Shown here piece by piece: positions 11,512 to 23,712 of a DNA stretch of 64,000 nucleotides. Positions within the stretch are counted from its first letter, which is position 1, and each line of letters begins with the position of its first letter. This DNA comes from Cunninghamia lanceolata (lineage: Eukaryota; Streptophyta; Pinopsida; Cupressales; Cupressaceae): NCBI GenBank assembly GCA_027924645.1, contig BSBN01001150.1:2046001-2110000 (forward strand), in the 5' to 3' direction. A program made the translations under genes and the position numbers. The notes below the pieces were generated by a model that worked only from the letters and a program-made list of their open reading frames with translations, had not been told where the DNA came from and did no database searches.

Positions 11512-12250
11512 CTTCTACCTCATCTTCTTCCAGATCTTTTCTTGCCTTTTCATACCATGATAATTTCTTTGAGGAACTCTCTCCTGGATCATACCTTTGT
11601 TTACCTTTTATAGAGGCACTAGCTTTGAATGCAAATTCAGTCTTGGGAGGAGCATCTCCAAACTCAGCCAATTCAAATGCAGGTAACTTCCCAACCAACT
11701 GATCCCTTGTAATATTTGATAAAGATTTGAATTCCTCAATAGCAGCAACCTTGTGTTTCTAAGTAGGAGGTAAGGATTTGAGAACTTTGGCAACAATCTC
11801 ATCTTCATCCAAAGTTCCACTAGCACATCTAATGCCACAAAAAACCTCATTTACTTTTGGCATAAATGTAGTGATATTCTCATCTTCATTCATCTTCAGG
11901 TTTTCAAATTTTCCTTTCAGACTTTGTAGCTTGGCACATTTAACATATTTGTCTCCTTCATGCAGAATTTCCAACTTTGACCAAATTTCATATGCAGTTT
12001 TTAAATCCATAACATTTGTCAGCTCTATATTAGATAAGGCACTTAGTAAGTCTTCTCTAGCTCGAAGATTATCTTCAGCATTTCTGATTTCATCTAGAGT
12101 TGTTGGACCATTCTTTGGAGGAATATACTCTTTTATAGTCATGTTTCAATACTGAAATCCCATTAATTGCAAGTGACATTCCATGTGGCTTTTCCAAAGA
12201 GTGTAGTTCGTTCCATCAAACCTCAGACTATCCTTCTTGTAGGAAGACAT
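11512..12250 (-). pseudogene. Element A gag N-terminal part (DUF4219/UBN2)
   Basis: The ATG at 12250 opens a frame with FDGTNYTLWKSHMECHL, the DUF4219-like start of copia gag, 44 bases after the PBS. The UBN2-type domain follows, with AYEIWSKLEILHEGD, a KLQSLKGKFENLKM block and VLKSLP. In-frame stops are TGA at 12146 and TAG at 11759. The frame then runs to the element B border at 11511 and continues at 4437 into the zinc knuckle. Gag builds the virus-like particle that packages the RNA. Its boundaries relative to PBS and B show it was complete before B entered. Confidence 0.85.
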
Positions 12251-12293
12251 CTTGGATCTCCTCAAGCAGTTAAGCTCTTTTTAGAGGAACTTA

Positions 12294-12305
12294 GCTCTGA
12301 TACCA
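12294..12305 (-). promoter_or_regulatory. Primer binding site of element A (tRNA-iMet type)
   Basis: Minus-strand TGGTATCAGAGC, the standard plant copia PBS complementary to the 3' end of initiator tRNA-Met, two bases from the LTR end. Confidence 0.9.
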
Positions 12306-12307
12306 AT

Positions 12308-13587
12308 TGTTGGTTTTAGGACATACAACTGAGAGGGGGGGGGGTGAATCAGTTGTCACCAAAACTTTTGTTATTCAATTCTTAAATCCTTCTTATATTT
12401 CAATAGCATAATAATGATTTAATCATGGAAGTGTAATGCAATAACTCAAGAGAGGAAACACATTCAACACATATGACACCAAGATTTTAACGTAGAAAAC
12501 CTAGTTAAGGGAAAAACCACGAGGTGACTAACCTAAGATTGTATTCTCTGTTAAAAGAATAAGAAGAAAAATGGCACTTGCCAATTAGGGCTCCTTGCCC
12601 GAGCACACTGCTCACAAGAGGCCCATTGCCTACAGGAGACACACTATCTATAGAATAATATAAGTATTACATACTTAAACTGGAGAATAGCATCTTCATT
12701 ATGCTTAAGACAGTTCCATTTTAACTCAACACTTCTACTTTTCTCTCCTCTCCTCTCTATCACTTTCTCATCATGACCTTGATACTTTTGAATGACTTCA
12801 CAACTCTTATTTATACATAACATTGACCTGTCAGCGATGCATATTTGGGACTTTAATCTTCTCTGAGGAACACACTAGGCTTCGCAAAACACCTTCAAGA
12901 ACATCCGCAATATGTGCAAATCATCCGGTCGGCCAGGACTGGGAAGAACACCATCACTCAAAGAATTATGAGCTCAATCTTCAATGTGGACCAACAACAT
13001 GAACTGGACACAATCTGGAGACCTCCACAAGCTTGCTTGAATCACCAAGAACATACGTACCACTTCTGCTTACTACAAACATTTGCATTTTCATCCAAAA
13101 CCTCAAGAACACAGTCGATCATCACTGTCATACTAGAAGAATCACTTGCGGACCTCCAAACTACAAGCCAATCAAGTTGTCAATTCAAATTAGCTTCCTA
13201 AGCATGCCACCAAATCCATAGAGCATGATATTGCATTATCAGTTCTCACCGGACTTATTTGAGCCACTCTGTCACTACTGAACAACTGCCAGAACCAGTT
13301 TTACTCATATGGCCATAACTTCTTCTAACCTTCATGCGGACCTCTAAAATATTGATTAGAGAACCTTCAGACACATATCTACAAACCCTTTGATGCACGT
13401 ACTTAGATCTTCAACTGACTGGAATCTTTGCTTCATAGAACTTCACTATCTTTATTGTTTTTCTCTGTTTCTGATAGGGCTAATTTTCTCAATATCCTCA
13501 GCACACAACTCACCCAATCCTTGACATCAATGTAACAAGAGTATGTTGACATCAATGACAACACTGGTTATGTTCATACTTGCAATT
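12308..13587 (-). repeat. 5' LTR of element A
   Basis: Starts at TGTTGG next to the PBS and ends where similarity to the 3' LTR stops (~13587). It contains the C7-T-CTCAGT-type block near its PBS end (a G-run on the plus strand at 12337-12348) and a TATA-like TATAAATAAG on the minus strand near 12806-12816. The stretch 12508-12650 is nearly identical to 43815-43955 in the LTR of G. The outer terminal dinucleotide has decayed (TT where CA is expected), so the last base is uncertain by a few positions. Confidence 0.82.
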
Positions 13588-14854
13588 GTCTATAGTCCTT
13601 ACAAGATATTATATCTAAGATTTCAGCTTTTGATATGTACTGGAAGTATATATTCAAGTAGCCTAATTTTGGCATTACAGAGAATAGAGGTAATCAGAAT
13701 AGAACACTCATTTGTTTTGGTCTGCACTCCTCCGGTGTTGTATATCTTATTATGTAATTTTGGGGTGTTGTAAACACTTGTATGAAGTCTCTAAATCCAG
13801 AGTTGCAGAATCTGAAGTCCATTGGAGTGATAATTTTGAGCTATTGAATATCGCTACTTGGCTTGACAGTGTTTGACTGTGACAATGTCTGAGTTCCGTT
13901 GGTCCGCACTTTACCGCAAATTGATATTATGCTCTGCGGTTCTAAAGGAAAGCTTGGGGATGTATGAAGAGTCATTGATGTGATTTTGAGCAGGTCTTGT
14001 GGTCTGCAGTGAAAGTTACAGTCTGACAGATAGACCAAGTTAGTAACAGTCTATGTTTGAGGCCGACATGACAGTTTGATCCAAGTGCGGTAAGTTTTAT
14101 TGATTGGAACTTTATTCTAAGGGATTCTATAGTTGGAGCTGACATGTGAGAAGGTATTTTCAAAGTTATTTGGGTCTGCTATGTATCTTGGTGAGTGGAT
14201 TTGGCTGACAAACCACAAGTTTATTAACTGTATGCTTCATCTAAGTAGGCCGACCTAATGTGAAGATTCTAAGCATTGCGAATATATATGTGAGATCCAA
14301 ATCGATGTTTGGATAAGTGAATGTATGTATATTAAGGTGTGAGTATGACATGCAAAAGATTGTGATTTTGTGAAGGTCATAAGAGCAGAAGAAGAGAGAT
14401 CTTGTTCACATGTAAGAATAGAGCAATGAAATAGAGCAGTCAGAGATGAAGAGTTTTGAGACAACTTATTTATGTGCTTCATTAGAGCTATAACCATGCA
14501 TGTGTAGATGCAGTCAGAGAAGGTCAACCTAGCAGTGAGCCATCCTTCTTTCCTTCTTTCTTTCTCTAGGCAGAGAGTCTTTCTTGCAATGAGCATTTCT
14601 TTGGGCAGTGAGCCTCTTTGTAATTTAGTATTGATATTACATAATTATTGTGAGCTAACACTCACCGTGGTTTTTCCCAGTTTTAGATTTTCCATGTAAA
14701 AGTCTTGGTGTTCATGTGTGATGCTTTGTGGTTGCTTCTTCTGTGTTTAATTTTCTTTATTGTTATTTGTGACAAATGGACTACTAGTTTAATAAGTAAA
14801 AGGTTTAATAGAATACTAATTCACCCCCCCTCTCAGTATTCTGGGTGTTCAACA
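13588..14854 (+). repeat. 5' LTR of copia element F
   Basis: The right end is certain: CACCCCCCCTCTCAGT followed by TTCAACA at 14854 and the PBS. Upstream is a GTGGTTTTTCCCAG block typical of copia U5. It abuts A, and its left end near 13588 is unresolved. Parts of the body resemble the LTR of A in reverse (a TATTATGCTCTGCGG-type stretch), so F is a related plus-strand family. Confidence 0.65.
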
Positions 14855-14856
14855 AT

Positions 14857-14868
14857 TGGTATCAGAGC
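14857..14868 (+). promoter_or_regulatory. Primer binding site of element F
   Basis: Perfect TGGTATCAGAGC two bases after the LTR end at 14854. About 115 bases of leader follow with no recognisable gag domain before homology switches strand near 14985; F is truncated there. Confidence 0.9.
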
Positions 14869-14984
14869 CTGGTTTCTTGGAAAAAGTTTAACATCTTACC
14901 GAAGATCTTGGAGATTGAGCACATGGTGGGTAAAAGGTATTCTACTCCTCATGAAGAAATTAATTCAACAGAAACCATATAAGA

Positions 14985-15064
14985 AGAATACATGCTTGTC
15001 AGTGAAGAAGCAATTTTGTCTCCTGTCATGTGGCTTGTACATCCACTGTCAATTACCCAGAGAT
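14985..15064 (-). pseudogene. Element C protease fragment
   Basis: On the minus strand this reads the copia protease active-site segment WVIDSGCTSHMTGD. It is a scrap of about 25 codons with nothing recognisable on its low-coordinate side. It lies just left of a solo LTR with a TTGTT duplication, and element C gag lies just right of it. I therefore read it as the continuation of C after gag (inference from order and strand). Confidence 0.7.
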
Positions 15065-15069
15065 TTGTT

Positions 15070-16527
15070 TGTTGGCATTGTTTTGTCATTGATGTCAGAG
15101 GTATTTAGGTCTTTATCTTCCTACAAGATGATCCATTAGAGTTGGCTAGGATGGTTTTATTCCTTATGTGCATTATGATTGCTCCTACAAACATAAGGAT
15201 GTTTTTATTACTATACAACTTATCTTGAAGTCATTCTCTGCATGAGTATGTAAGTTACAAGTCTCTGCAAGCATGCTTTTTGTTTGAGTTGTTGAGCAGA
15301 CTGTCGAATATCAAATTCATGTGTCTAGGATTACTTGTTTCAAGAGAAAAGCTTGATTGCTTCGAAGATCAAAGAGGTTTCTTTGTTATATTAACTTCAT
15401 TGGTTTATCCTCTGTGATAGAGGCTATTTGCAGAAGAGAAGGATCATTTTTCTTTGATGGCATATTAGGGTTTGATTTTGAAGACCTAAATCCTAAAGTG
15501 TTAAAACCCTAAGGACCTCCTAAAACCCTAAGAACCTAAAAGATATGTTTATTTTATGACGGGCTCACTTTATGTTTTAATTCAACAGTGACTTGTGATC
15601 ATCAGTCACTAGTCACTTAAGTGACAACATTGAGCCTTTGAAGTCGTTTGGTGACCGACCCCTTGACCTAGTTGGGACTGGCTTCTCCCAACAATACTTT
15701 GTTAAAAGGTGGGAAGACAACAATCAATGGTGAACATTTAATTCGTTGAGGGCACAAAGGATCCTATCTATGGTGTTCTTTTAAACTATAACAACTACTT
15801 CCTGATGCATGGAGATTGACAGGCAGTGACCCGTATTACCTACTTTATAGCAGTTTTTTGAATAGTTTTGCTAAGTGTCTTAGTGACTGATGGCTTGGGA
15901 GTTAGAAAGGGAGTTATAATATTGTATTCTCGTGAATGTTTATGTTAGATGAAGATATAAATTAGGCAAATTTTTTTGTGTGTGGTTGTTGATGGAGTTT
16001 TTGAAGAAATATTCTCTGAATAGTTTGTAAAAGAAAGATGCTATTAATGTATGCATATAGATCAAAGAGAGTAGAGTGGTGAGTGAATTTTTGTATCTAC
16101 ATAAGTTGCATTTGGGTCTTGAATGACATTGTAAACAAAGTAGTACTCTGTGTATTTGCCTTCACTTGTGATTTTAGTTGGTGCTCCTAAGTATATTAGA
16201 GTTGGTGCTCCTAATGTGATAAGGAGTTGGTGCTCCTAAACAAATTGCAATCAGTGAGATTTGGTCAATGATACCTAATGGTGATTTTCTTGTTAAGTTG
16301 GATTGGTTAAGCAAACCCAACCAACATTTCACATAGTGGTTTTTCCCTTTCTAGGGTTTTCCACATACATACATGTGCCATGTGAAATGTGTCTGATTCC
16401 ATTGTTCTCTAAGTACTTTGATGTGTTTGGATTAATTATTTTTACAAGTATTGAAATATTGGATGAACTAATTTTATTGTACCACTAATTCACCCCCCCC
16501 CTCTCAGTGGTCTAGTGTATTCCAATA
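15070..16527 (+). mobile_element. Solo LTR (Sirevirus-type) inserted in element C
   Basis: Begins TGTTGGCATTG with a GTCATTGATGTCAGAG motif, as in Sirevirus LTRs. It ends with a GTGGTTTTTCCCT block, CACCCCCCCCTCTCAGT and TCCAATA (a one-base change from the usual CAACA end). TTGTT flanks it on both sides (15065-15069, 16528-16532). No PBS follows and no coding lies inside, so this is a recombined solo LTR. A short motif GTTGGTGCTCCTAA is repeated three times at 16170-16235. Confidence 0.7.
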
Positions 16528-16532
16528 TTGTT

Positions 16533-18110
16533 TGCCCTTGAGCATGAAATATTGTTTAGAAAATCTTTGAATTTTCAACTTCATTGCTTATCTCCTGTCT
16601 TTTAGAAGAATCACTCTCCTTGCTTTGATCAACATCATCTATTGACTGAGATTCTGATTTAGCTAACCCACTCCTGCAATATCTATATGTCCAAAATGCT
16701 TGCAAATTTGGCATGCCACAATGACATCCACTAGTGAAGCAAGAGAGTTCCTACTTAAAAGATTTCTTTTGTTCATTTCAGACTTGCAATCCATAGCCTT
16801 ATAACCAAATTTATTGCAGAAAAAACAATAATCAAAGAAAGCATGATTGAACCTATTCATGGAGAGTTGTCTTGCTTGAAAAGATCTTCCTTGAGGTATG
16901 AAGAGATCTACTCCTCCAGTGTCATCCGGACTTCCATACTGTGTTTTTTCTAATTTCTTTTTGTGTGAATGAATTTCTTTCTCAAGTCTTGAGCATTATT
17001 TTGTTTTGGATTCAGTTAGGACTTTTTGCTCTTTAATCTCTTCCCTTCCATAGTCCCAGTCTTCAAGAGTAGAAACAAGTTCTCCTTCATAATCAACTTC
17101 ACCTTCTTCATTTATAGTCTTGATTGAACCATCAGGGATCACCATAGCCATGAATAGAGATTCTCCTCTTTTATCATCTCATGAGTAGTGATCTACTTCC
17201 TCTGTGGAGCTATAGTCTTGTTTGGAAAGGAGGTTCCTCTTGAAGTTGTTTCTTTTGAAACCCTTGTTTCTATTTTCATTTTCTCCAAACAAACATTTAG
17301 AGGCATAATGACCAACTCTTCCACATTTAAAACATTTGAAAGGTAACTTACCTTTATACTTGCCTAATCCCCTCTGTATCTTTCTCACAAAGTTTGCTTC
17401 TTCTTCATCAGCTTCATTGTATAAATCTGATGGTCCCTCATTCTTCACAGCTTTGAAAGCAACTTCTCTTTTGTAAGGACCTATGAATTCATTTCTCATT
17501 TCAAGGTAGTGAGGGACCCAAACAACTCTTCCATGGTGAGTTTCTTCAGATCTTTGACTTCTTCAATAATAGAAAATTTTGAATCAAACCTATGAGGGAG
17601 GGTTCTCAAGACTTTTTGCACAACCACAGATTCAACTAGATCTTCACCTAAACTTCTGATTCCACTGACTGCTTCATCAACTAGAAGCAAATAGCTAGCA
17701 ATTTTTTCCTCTTCTTTCATCCTTAGATTCTCATACACTATTTTGTAAGATTGTAATTTTGTTTTCTTTATAGTGTCATTTCCTTCGTAGAGATTTTTGA
17801 GCTTCTCCCATATCTCCTTGGTTGTCTTGCACTACACTACCTTGACAATCTCCGAGGTGGGCAAACCACTTAAGATCACATTCTTGCATTTAGCATTATT
17901 TTCATGAGCCTTATTCGCATCTAAATCTGTAATAGGATAATTATTTTTAGTATATTCATCCATAGCAGCTCTCCAAAAATCATACCCTAGCGAGGTTAGA
18001 TAGGCTTCCATCCTCACACTCCAAAAGGCATAGTTACTTCTATCAAACATTAGTGATTTAGAAGAGGATTCTTTCTGAGCCATGTGTTCTACTCCAAGAG
18101 CTACCTTCAA
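16533..18110 (-). pseudogene. Element C gag, Sirevirus-like with extra zinc knuckles
   Basis: N-terminus (17832-18110): DUF4219-like FDRSNYAFWSVRMEAYL, then an in-frame TAG at 17832. UBN2 region (17496-17831): KTTKEIWEKLKNLYEG and an ENLRMKEEEKIASYLLL block. A frameshift near 17500 leads to 17179-17499 with an intact CCHC box at 17293-17334. After a TGA at 17179 the same frame continues through an acidic, coiled-coil-like stretch to two further knuckle-like boxes: 16786-16827 (H replaced by Y) and 16672-16713 (last C replaced). The extension after the first knuckle, with an NKFG-box, is characteristic of SIRE1-type gag and resembles the G gag here. It is cut by the solo LTR. Confidence 0.82.
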
Positions 18111-18135
18111 CTGTTAGGTTGCACCAAGGAACTCA

Positions 18136-18147
18136 GCTCTGATACCA
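18136..18147 (-). promoter_or_regulatory. Primer binding site of element C
   Basis: Minus-strand TGGTATCAGAGC, intact, between gag and the LTR; 25 bases upstream of the gag frame. Confidence 0.88.
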
Positions 18148-18149
18148 AT

Positions 18150-20055
18150 TTTTAGAACACACTAATATACTGAGAGGGGGATGAATCAGTATATGTCAAA
18201 ACTTAATCCAATTTTAACTTTATCAACCAAATCCTTTTATTGCTTTAAATAGATGATAAAGAAAATTAAGTAATTCAAATCACAAAACATAAGCATGCAA
18301 CCATAACACCAGATTTACATAGAAAACCCTAGAAGGGAAAAACACAGTGAGCAAGCTACTTGGATCTTCTATCCAAATCCAGTCTCACACATAATAAAAA
18401 TAGATTTACATCAAGTTTTATGGGCTACAACCCAAAGGAAGCTACAACTCCCTGAATTACAATACTACAACACTTAAAAAAAGAGGCTACAACCTCTATA
18501 CATCACACTTGATGAATTCCACTAAACAATCACCTTTGTAGCATCATCACCCTTTACACTGACACAAACCCTCAACACCTTTGCACTACCAACTCTGCAA
18601 CCTTCAACACACTTCCACACAAACACAACCACTCACAAACCCAATCACACATATAACCTCTCACACTCTCACACACTCATACTTTTCACACCAAACAAGA
18701 TCTTTTATTTATATCCTCTGCAAGCTTCAAAAAATTTCTCCTTCATCAGACAAGATGAAACATACAACATGAAACGTGTAATGACCTCAACAAGGTTAAC
18801 TCCCAAAAGATGTAGAAATCTAAATCAGTTCAAGCCAAGTGATAACCAACACTTATTCTTCCTTAGCACATTCTTCCATGTTGGCGCACACGTCCAAACA
18901 TCAGGTGCAATCATCAAAACACATCAAGTCAGCCCAACAACACTTATCCTTCTTTATTATGGCTCCAGACCTAAAGCAGTACTAGAGAGACCAGATTACC
19001 TCATGTGGATCACTTCACAATCATTATATGACTTGTAAACATATTCTCAAACATTCCTTTCTTTGAATTGTATATTTTCATTCTGATGCAAACAAACAGA
19101 CTCTGAACTTGACATCACTTACAAACTCTGAAAAAATAGTCTTGAGATAGAACAATGAAAACTTGTGGTACACTTCAACACTTGAAACTTGGAATAAGAA
19201 AACATATAGGTACTCTGGACTTATCTTCAAAATAGCAACACCACACAAGGTAATGCAGTGGCTTTCAATTTCTCCTTTTGGCAACCCTATTCAGCAACAT
19301 GATTTGTCTTTACTTTGCTGACTCTGAAGAACCTTTGCGGTATATCATAATGTATCTAAAACTTGAACATATCATACCTCTCATCTTCATCTACTTATCC
19401 TTCAAACCACAAGACCACATCTTCAAAAGTGGAGAAATGTAGAGCACTTCTTTGACTCTTCCTGACTACAACAGCACAAAACCATTGTCTTCACTCTATA
19501 AACTCTAGAATCTTCTGCAATGACTTTCATGCTCTAAAATTAGGAACATGCACACTTCACACTTGTCTCTATCTATCTTCCAAACCACAAGGTCATAGCT
19601 TCAAATGCGGAGGAATTTAGAGCATTCTCTCGAGCTTCTTCAATGCAACTTCCAGTGCCTTGGACTTTCTTTCACAACTTAAGAAATGCTTTTCATCAGG
19701 AACTAAAGAATACAACATTCACAACATCAGAGACTACAATCATAACACTTTTCAACAAAAAAAAAAATTCTTCAAGTTAGCACATCCTTTGTCTATGAAC
19801 TTCAGAGGATAGGGTACAACTGTGTACAAATGATATTGATCCAACAATATGTGTATTACATGACTTCCAATACTTTACCCTTCACTTCACAACTTCTTTG
19901 GTCATCACTCCTTTGTCTACTTCTTTGGACTACTCCTTTGAAAACTTACTCTCTTGGCAACATTGACCACCACTCTACAACTATCTCCTCCTTTGGCATC
20001 TCTTTCCTTTAATCACTTCATACCACTGTTGAAATCAATGAAAAAATATATGCAA
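18150..20055 (-). repeat. 5' LTR of element C
   Basis: Adjacent to the PBS, with the inner end decayed (TT for TG). It contains the GGATGAATCAGTATAT form of the conserved CACCCCC/CTCAGT block, a minus-strand TATA-like ATATAAATAAAAG near 18703-18715, and an outer end TGTTGAAATCAATGAAAA...GCAACA at 20055. It shares blocks with the LTR of D (GGAAGCTACAACTCCCTGAA near 18437, ACAACATGAAACGTGTA near 18762), so C and D are related families. Open frames inside are chance. Confidence 0.68.
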
Positions 20056-20127
20056 CAATTAATAGAAGAAGGTTTGACCTAGTTTAACCTTTTAGGTTGT
20101 CTCTCTATTCCACATAACACTCTTGTT

Positions 20128-20935
20128 ATGGCTACTAGGATTACTTCTATTGTCTTGAAAGTTGAATATGTTGTGGGTTGCTTACTTTCTGAAGAGATGA
20201 GGAGGAAGGTATCCATGAGTGCCAAAGAGGCCTTGAATGTTCATGGAATACCTAAATAAAAGGTAAGAAGAGTGAGAAGCATGACAAATCCAAGTCCAAG
20301 GGGAGATCCAAATCTCCTAGAAAGCCCAAAGTTATTTGTTGGAATTATGGTAAGCTTGGACACTTCCATAAGGAGTGTAAACAAGAAAAGAAGAAAAAGA
20401 AGAAATTTGATTCTGATTTTGAATTTGAGAAGGAAGATGGAAATGTGTTCATCGTAGCTTTGGCCACTGATGCAAGTAATGATGCATGGTCAGTTGACTC
20501 GGGTGCATCTTTTCATCTGACATCCAATAGAGATTGGTTTTTTAATATGAAGAATTGATGGAGGTAAGGTGTACACAGGTGATGATTCTTGTTTAAATAT
20601 TGTTGGCCATGGTAAAGTTAAAATCAAATTTCTTGATGGTAGTGTAAAATGGACTAATGGTGTGTTGCATATCCTTGGGTTAGCATGAAACTTATTATGT
20701 ATGAGAAAAATAATAGATGTCAGTATGCAGGTAGTCTTTTCTAATGTAGGATGCAAGATAGTTAGAGGTGCTATGGTGATCACTAGAGGTGTCAGATTTG
20801 GCACATTGTATAAGCTTGATGCATACACTATTGAGTGTAATAGTACTTTTGTGAAAAGTAAGTATGTGGCTACTTCATTGGAAAAAGTGAGGGTTTCCTC
20901 TTTAGTGAATGGTCATGGCTTCTTGGGTACCTAAG
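20128..20935 (+). pseudogene. Element E gag C-terminus and protease
   Basis: Remnant gag ends with LLSEEMRRK and a lysine-rich stretch. The CCHC box follows at 20337-20378, in which the second C is changed to Y (CWNYGKLGHFHKEC). The aspartic protease triad DSG is at 20496-20504 in the context WSVDSGASFH. Several frames are needed to follow it. The later part (20701-20932) keeps the CKIVRGAMVITRG and GTLYKLDA blocks that come after protease in this lineage. Confidence 0.75.
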
Positions 20936-21900
20936 GGTGCTCTTTCTTCTGAATCAAAATTACATACAAAGAAGACTATGTTATGGTACTATAGATTAGG
21001 CCAAATTGGAGAAAAGTGTCTAGAGACCTTGAAAAATAAAAACCTTGTTTAATTGTTGACTGATTGTAGTCTTCATATTGATTTCTATGAGCATTATATT
21101 TATGGTAAACAAAATCACATTCATTTTTACTTGAGTTCTCATAAATCTTGTGGTGTATAGATTCTTATTCATTCTAATGTGTTTGGTCCTATAGATGTTC
21201 CTTCCATTGGAAAATTGACATATTATGTTTCGTTTATTGATGATTATAGCAGAAGGACATGAGTATAGTTTCTAAAGAGTAAATTTGAAGTTTTAGTTGA
21301 TTTTAAAAATTTAAAGCAATGGTTGAGTTACAAATTGGAAAGAAAATAAAATGTTTGAGGACTAAAAATGGCAGTAAATTTTTCTCTAATGATTTTGATA
21401 GATTCTGTAATGATTGTGACATTCAGAGATAAAAGACTACTCTATATTCTCTACAACATAATGGAGTTGCAGAAAGAATCAATAGGACAGTGATAGAGGA
21501 GGCTAGGATTATGCTTAGTGATGCTAGTCTAGAACAAAGGTTTTGGGCTAAAGTTGTTGTCACTTCTTGCTACCTGATTAACAAGTCTCCTACATTAGCT
21601 AATGTTGATAAATATGGAAGTGTGGTCATATCACAATCCTTCATTGAGACATCTTAGAGTTTTTGATTGCAAGGCATATGCACATGTGCCAAAGGAGAAG
21701 TGAACAAAGTTGGAAAACAAAGTTGTGAAATATATCTTCATTGGGTACAATTATGGTGTGCAAGAATACAAACTTTGCGATCTTGTTGCATAGAAGGTAA
21801 TATATAGTATAAGTGTTATTTTTAAAGAAACTAAGTCTTCTTTTTTTATATTGCAACCAAAACTAATTGAACAGAAATACAACTTCCTTCGATGACTGAG
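20936..21900 (+). pseudogene. Element E integrase remnant
   Basis: Only islands survive: a GAG-pre-integrase region near 20980-21150, a core region near 21160-21360 broken by stops, and the best piece near 21450-21620 containing NGVAERINRTV, the block that holds the catalytic E. The downstream part (to ~21830) has the HVP and FIGYN segments of the copia integrase C-terminus. Too many stops to define one frame. Confidence 0.65.
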
Positions 21901-22079
21901 AAAGTTGAATCAAGGCCCCTAGATAGACAAGAAGTTGAGGAGAGCTCATCTAACTTTGAATCTTTAGAAGAGGAGGAAGAACCTCCACCCTAGCTTGTTC
22001 AAAGGTCTACAAGGCATAGAAAACCACCTAAAAGGTATTCACTTAATGATTAGAGGCATATTTTTTATTTGAATACTAA

Positions 22080-23668
22080 CATGGATGAATTGAGATCTAT
22101 AGAAGAGGCATTAGGTATGAATGATGCAAAACCCTAGAAGATTGACATGGATGAAGAAATGGTAGATTTGAAAAAGAATGATAAATGGGATTTAGTATCA
22201 TTTCTTGAAGGATGAAAACTTGTTGGTTGCAAATGGGTGTTCAATAAAAATATTTATTTAGATGGAGGTATTTATAGGTACAAAGCATAATTGATTGCAA
22301 AAAGTTAGGTTACTCTTAGGTTGAGGGTGTTGATTACAGAGAGATATCTTCTCCTATTACAAAAATAATGTCCATTAAATTCTTGCTTTCTATTAGCACA
22401 ACTTATGATCTAGAGGTTGAGAAAATGGATGTGAAAATGTTATTCCTTCATGGTAATCTAGAGGAGGATATTTATATGACACAACTAGAGCACTGCATGG
22501 TAAAAGATAAAAGTAATTTGGTTTGTAAATTGAAGGAATTCTTGTATGGCCTGAAATTGAGTCTTATGATGTGGAACAAAAAAATTGATACATATGTGTT
22601 AATTTTGGAATTTTAGCATTCTAAATCAAATTATTATGTTTATTATAAATCTGATGGTGATCATTCACTATTTATTGGATTATATGTTGATGAGATGTTA
22701 TGTATTAGTAAAGGGAAATGAATTATTTCAGTACTAAAGTCTCAACTTACAGCTAACTTTAAAATGAAACATCTTGGTGCAGCTAATCACACTCTTGGGA
22801 TGGAAATTAGAAGAGATAGAGTGAACAAAAAATTATGGCTTTGCAAAAATAAGTGTCAATTTAGTTTTATAGAGGTTTAACATGTAAGATTATAACCATT
22901 GTGTGTTCCTTTTACAATTAGAATGAAGTTATCTGCTTCACAATGTTCAACATACCCATCAAAGATGGAACACATGAGCAGAGTGCCTTACTAGAGTGCA
23001 GTCAAAAGTTTGATGTATGTTATGGTCTATATTAGACTAGACATTGCCCAAGCAGTGGGAGCTCTTTCCAAATATATGTCTAATCTTGGTAGAGTTTATT
23101 TCGATGTAGTTAAAAGAGTCTTTAGATATTTGTGAGGTACCTTAGAGTATTCCTTGTGTTATCATGGTAGTTTGATAGGAGATGGGCATTCCCTTGATAT
23201 TTGTGGTTATGTGAATTCAAATTGGGTAGGTGATGTTGATAACAAAAGATCCACTAGTGCTTATGTGTTTACTTTATTTGGTGGTGAAATTAGTTGGATA
23301 AGTAAGTGATAGGTTGTACTTGCTTTGTCCACTATTGAGGCTAAGTATATGGAAACTAATCATGCTTGTAAAGAAGCTATTTGGCTTAAGAGATTGTATT
23401 TAGACATTAGAATAAAATAGGGCACAATGACAATTTATTGTGATAGTCAAAGTGTGATCTACCAAACTAAGAACTTTACATTTCATGTCGGGACCAAGCA
23501 CATTGATGTACAATATCATTTTATCATAGATATGGTTGAGAATGGTAGGGTGAAGCTAGTTAAAGTAGAGACTTTGATGAATGTTGTGGATTCATTAACT
23601 AAGCTTGTGAGAACAAAGAAGTTTAAATGGTGTTCAAATTCTATGGGCCTCTCGACCCCTAGCAATTA
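22080..23668 (+). pseudogene. Element E reverse transcriptase and RNase H remnant
   Basis: RT pieces: KWVFN near 22228, MDVKMLFLHGNLEEDIYM (in the open stretch 22368-22616), then the catalytic box, which reads YVDE rather than YVDD at 22683-22694. RNase H pieces: an N in place of the first catalytic D in GYVNSN (~23202), STIEAKY (~23325), and YCDSQSVI in the open stretch 23427-23669. At least eight in-frame stops. The catalytic substitutions show it is inactive apart from the stops. Confidence 0.75.
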
Positions 23669-23712
23669 AATCATGGTGTTGATACTCCCATTTCTCGTGC
23701 ATGGTGTTCAAT

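Larger units (their letters stand above)
1..13587 (-). mobile_element. Copia element A, Sirevirus-like, interrupted by B
   Basis: On the minus strand the order is 5' LTR (12308-13587), PBS, gag, protease, integrase, RT, RNase H, a polypurine zone and a 3' LTR cut by the window edge (1-689). That gag-PR-INT-RT-RH order defines Ty1/copia. The repeated polypurine tract after RNase H and the LTR termini with a TCATTGATGTCAA-type motif point to the plant Sirevirus lineage (family knowledge). All coding parts carry stops or frameshifts, so this copy is dead. Element B sits inside gag with a clean AGTAG duplication. The G element at 42.5-44.7 kb has an LTR of the same family. Confidence 0.88.
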
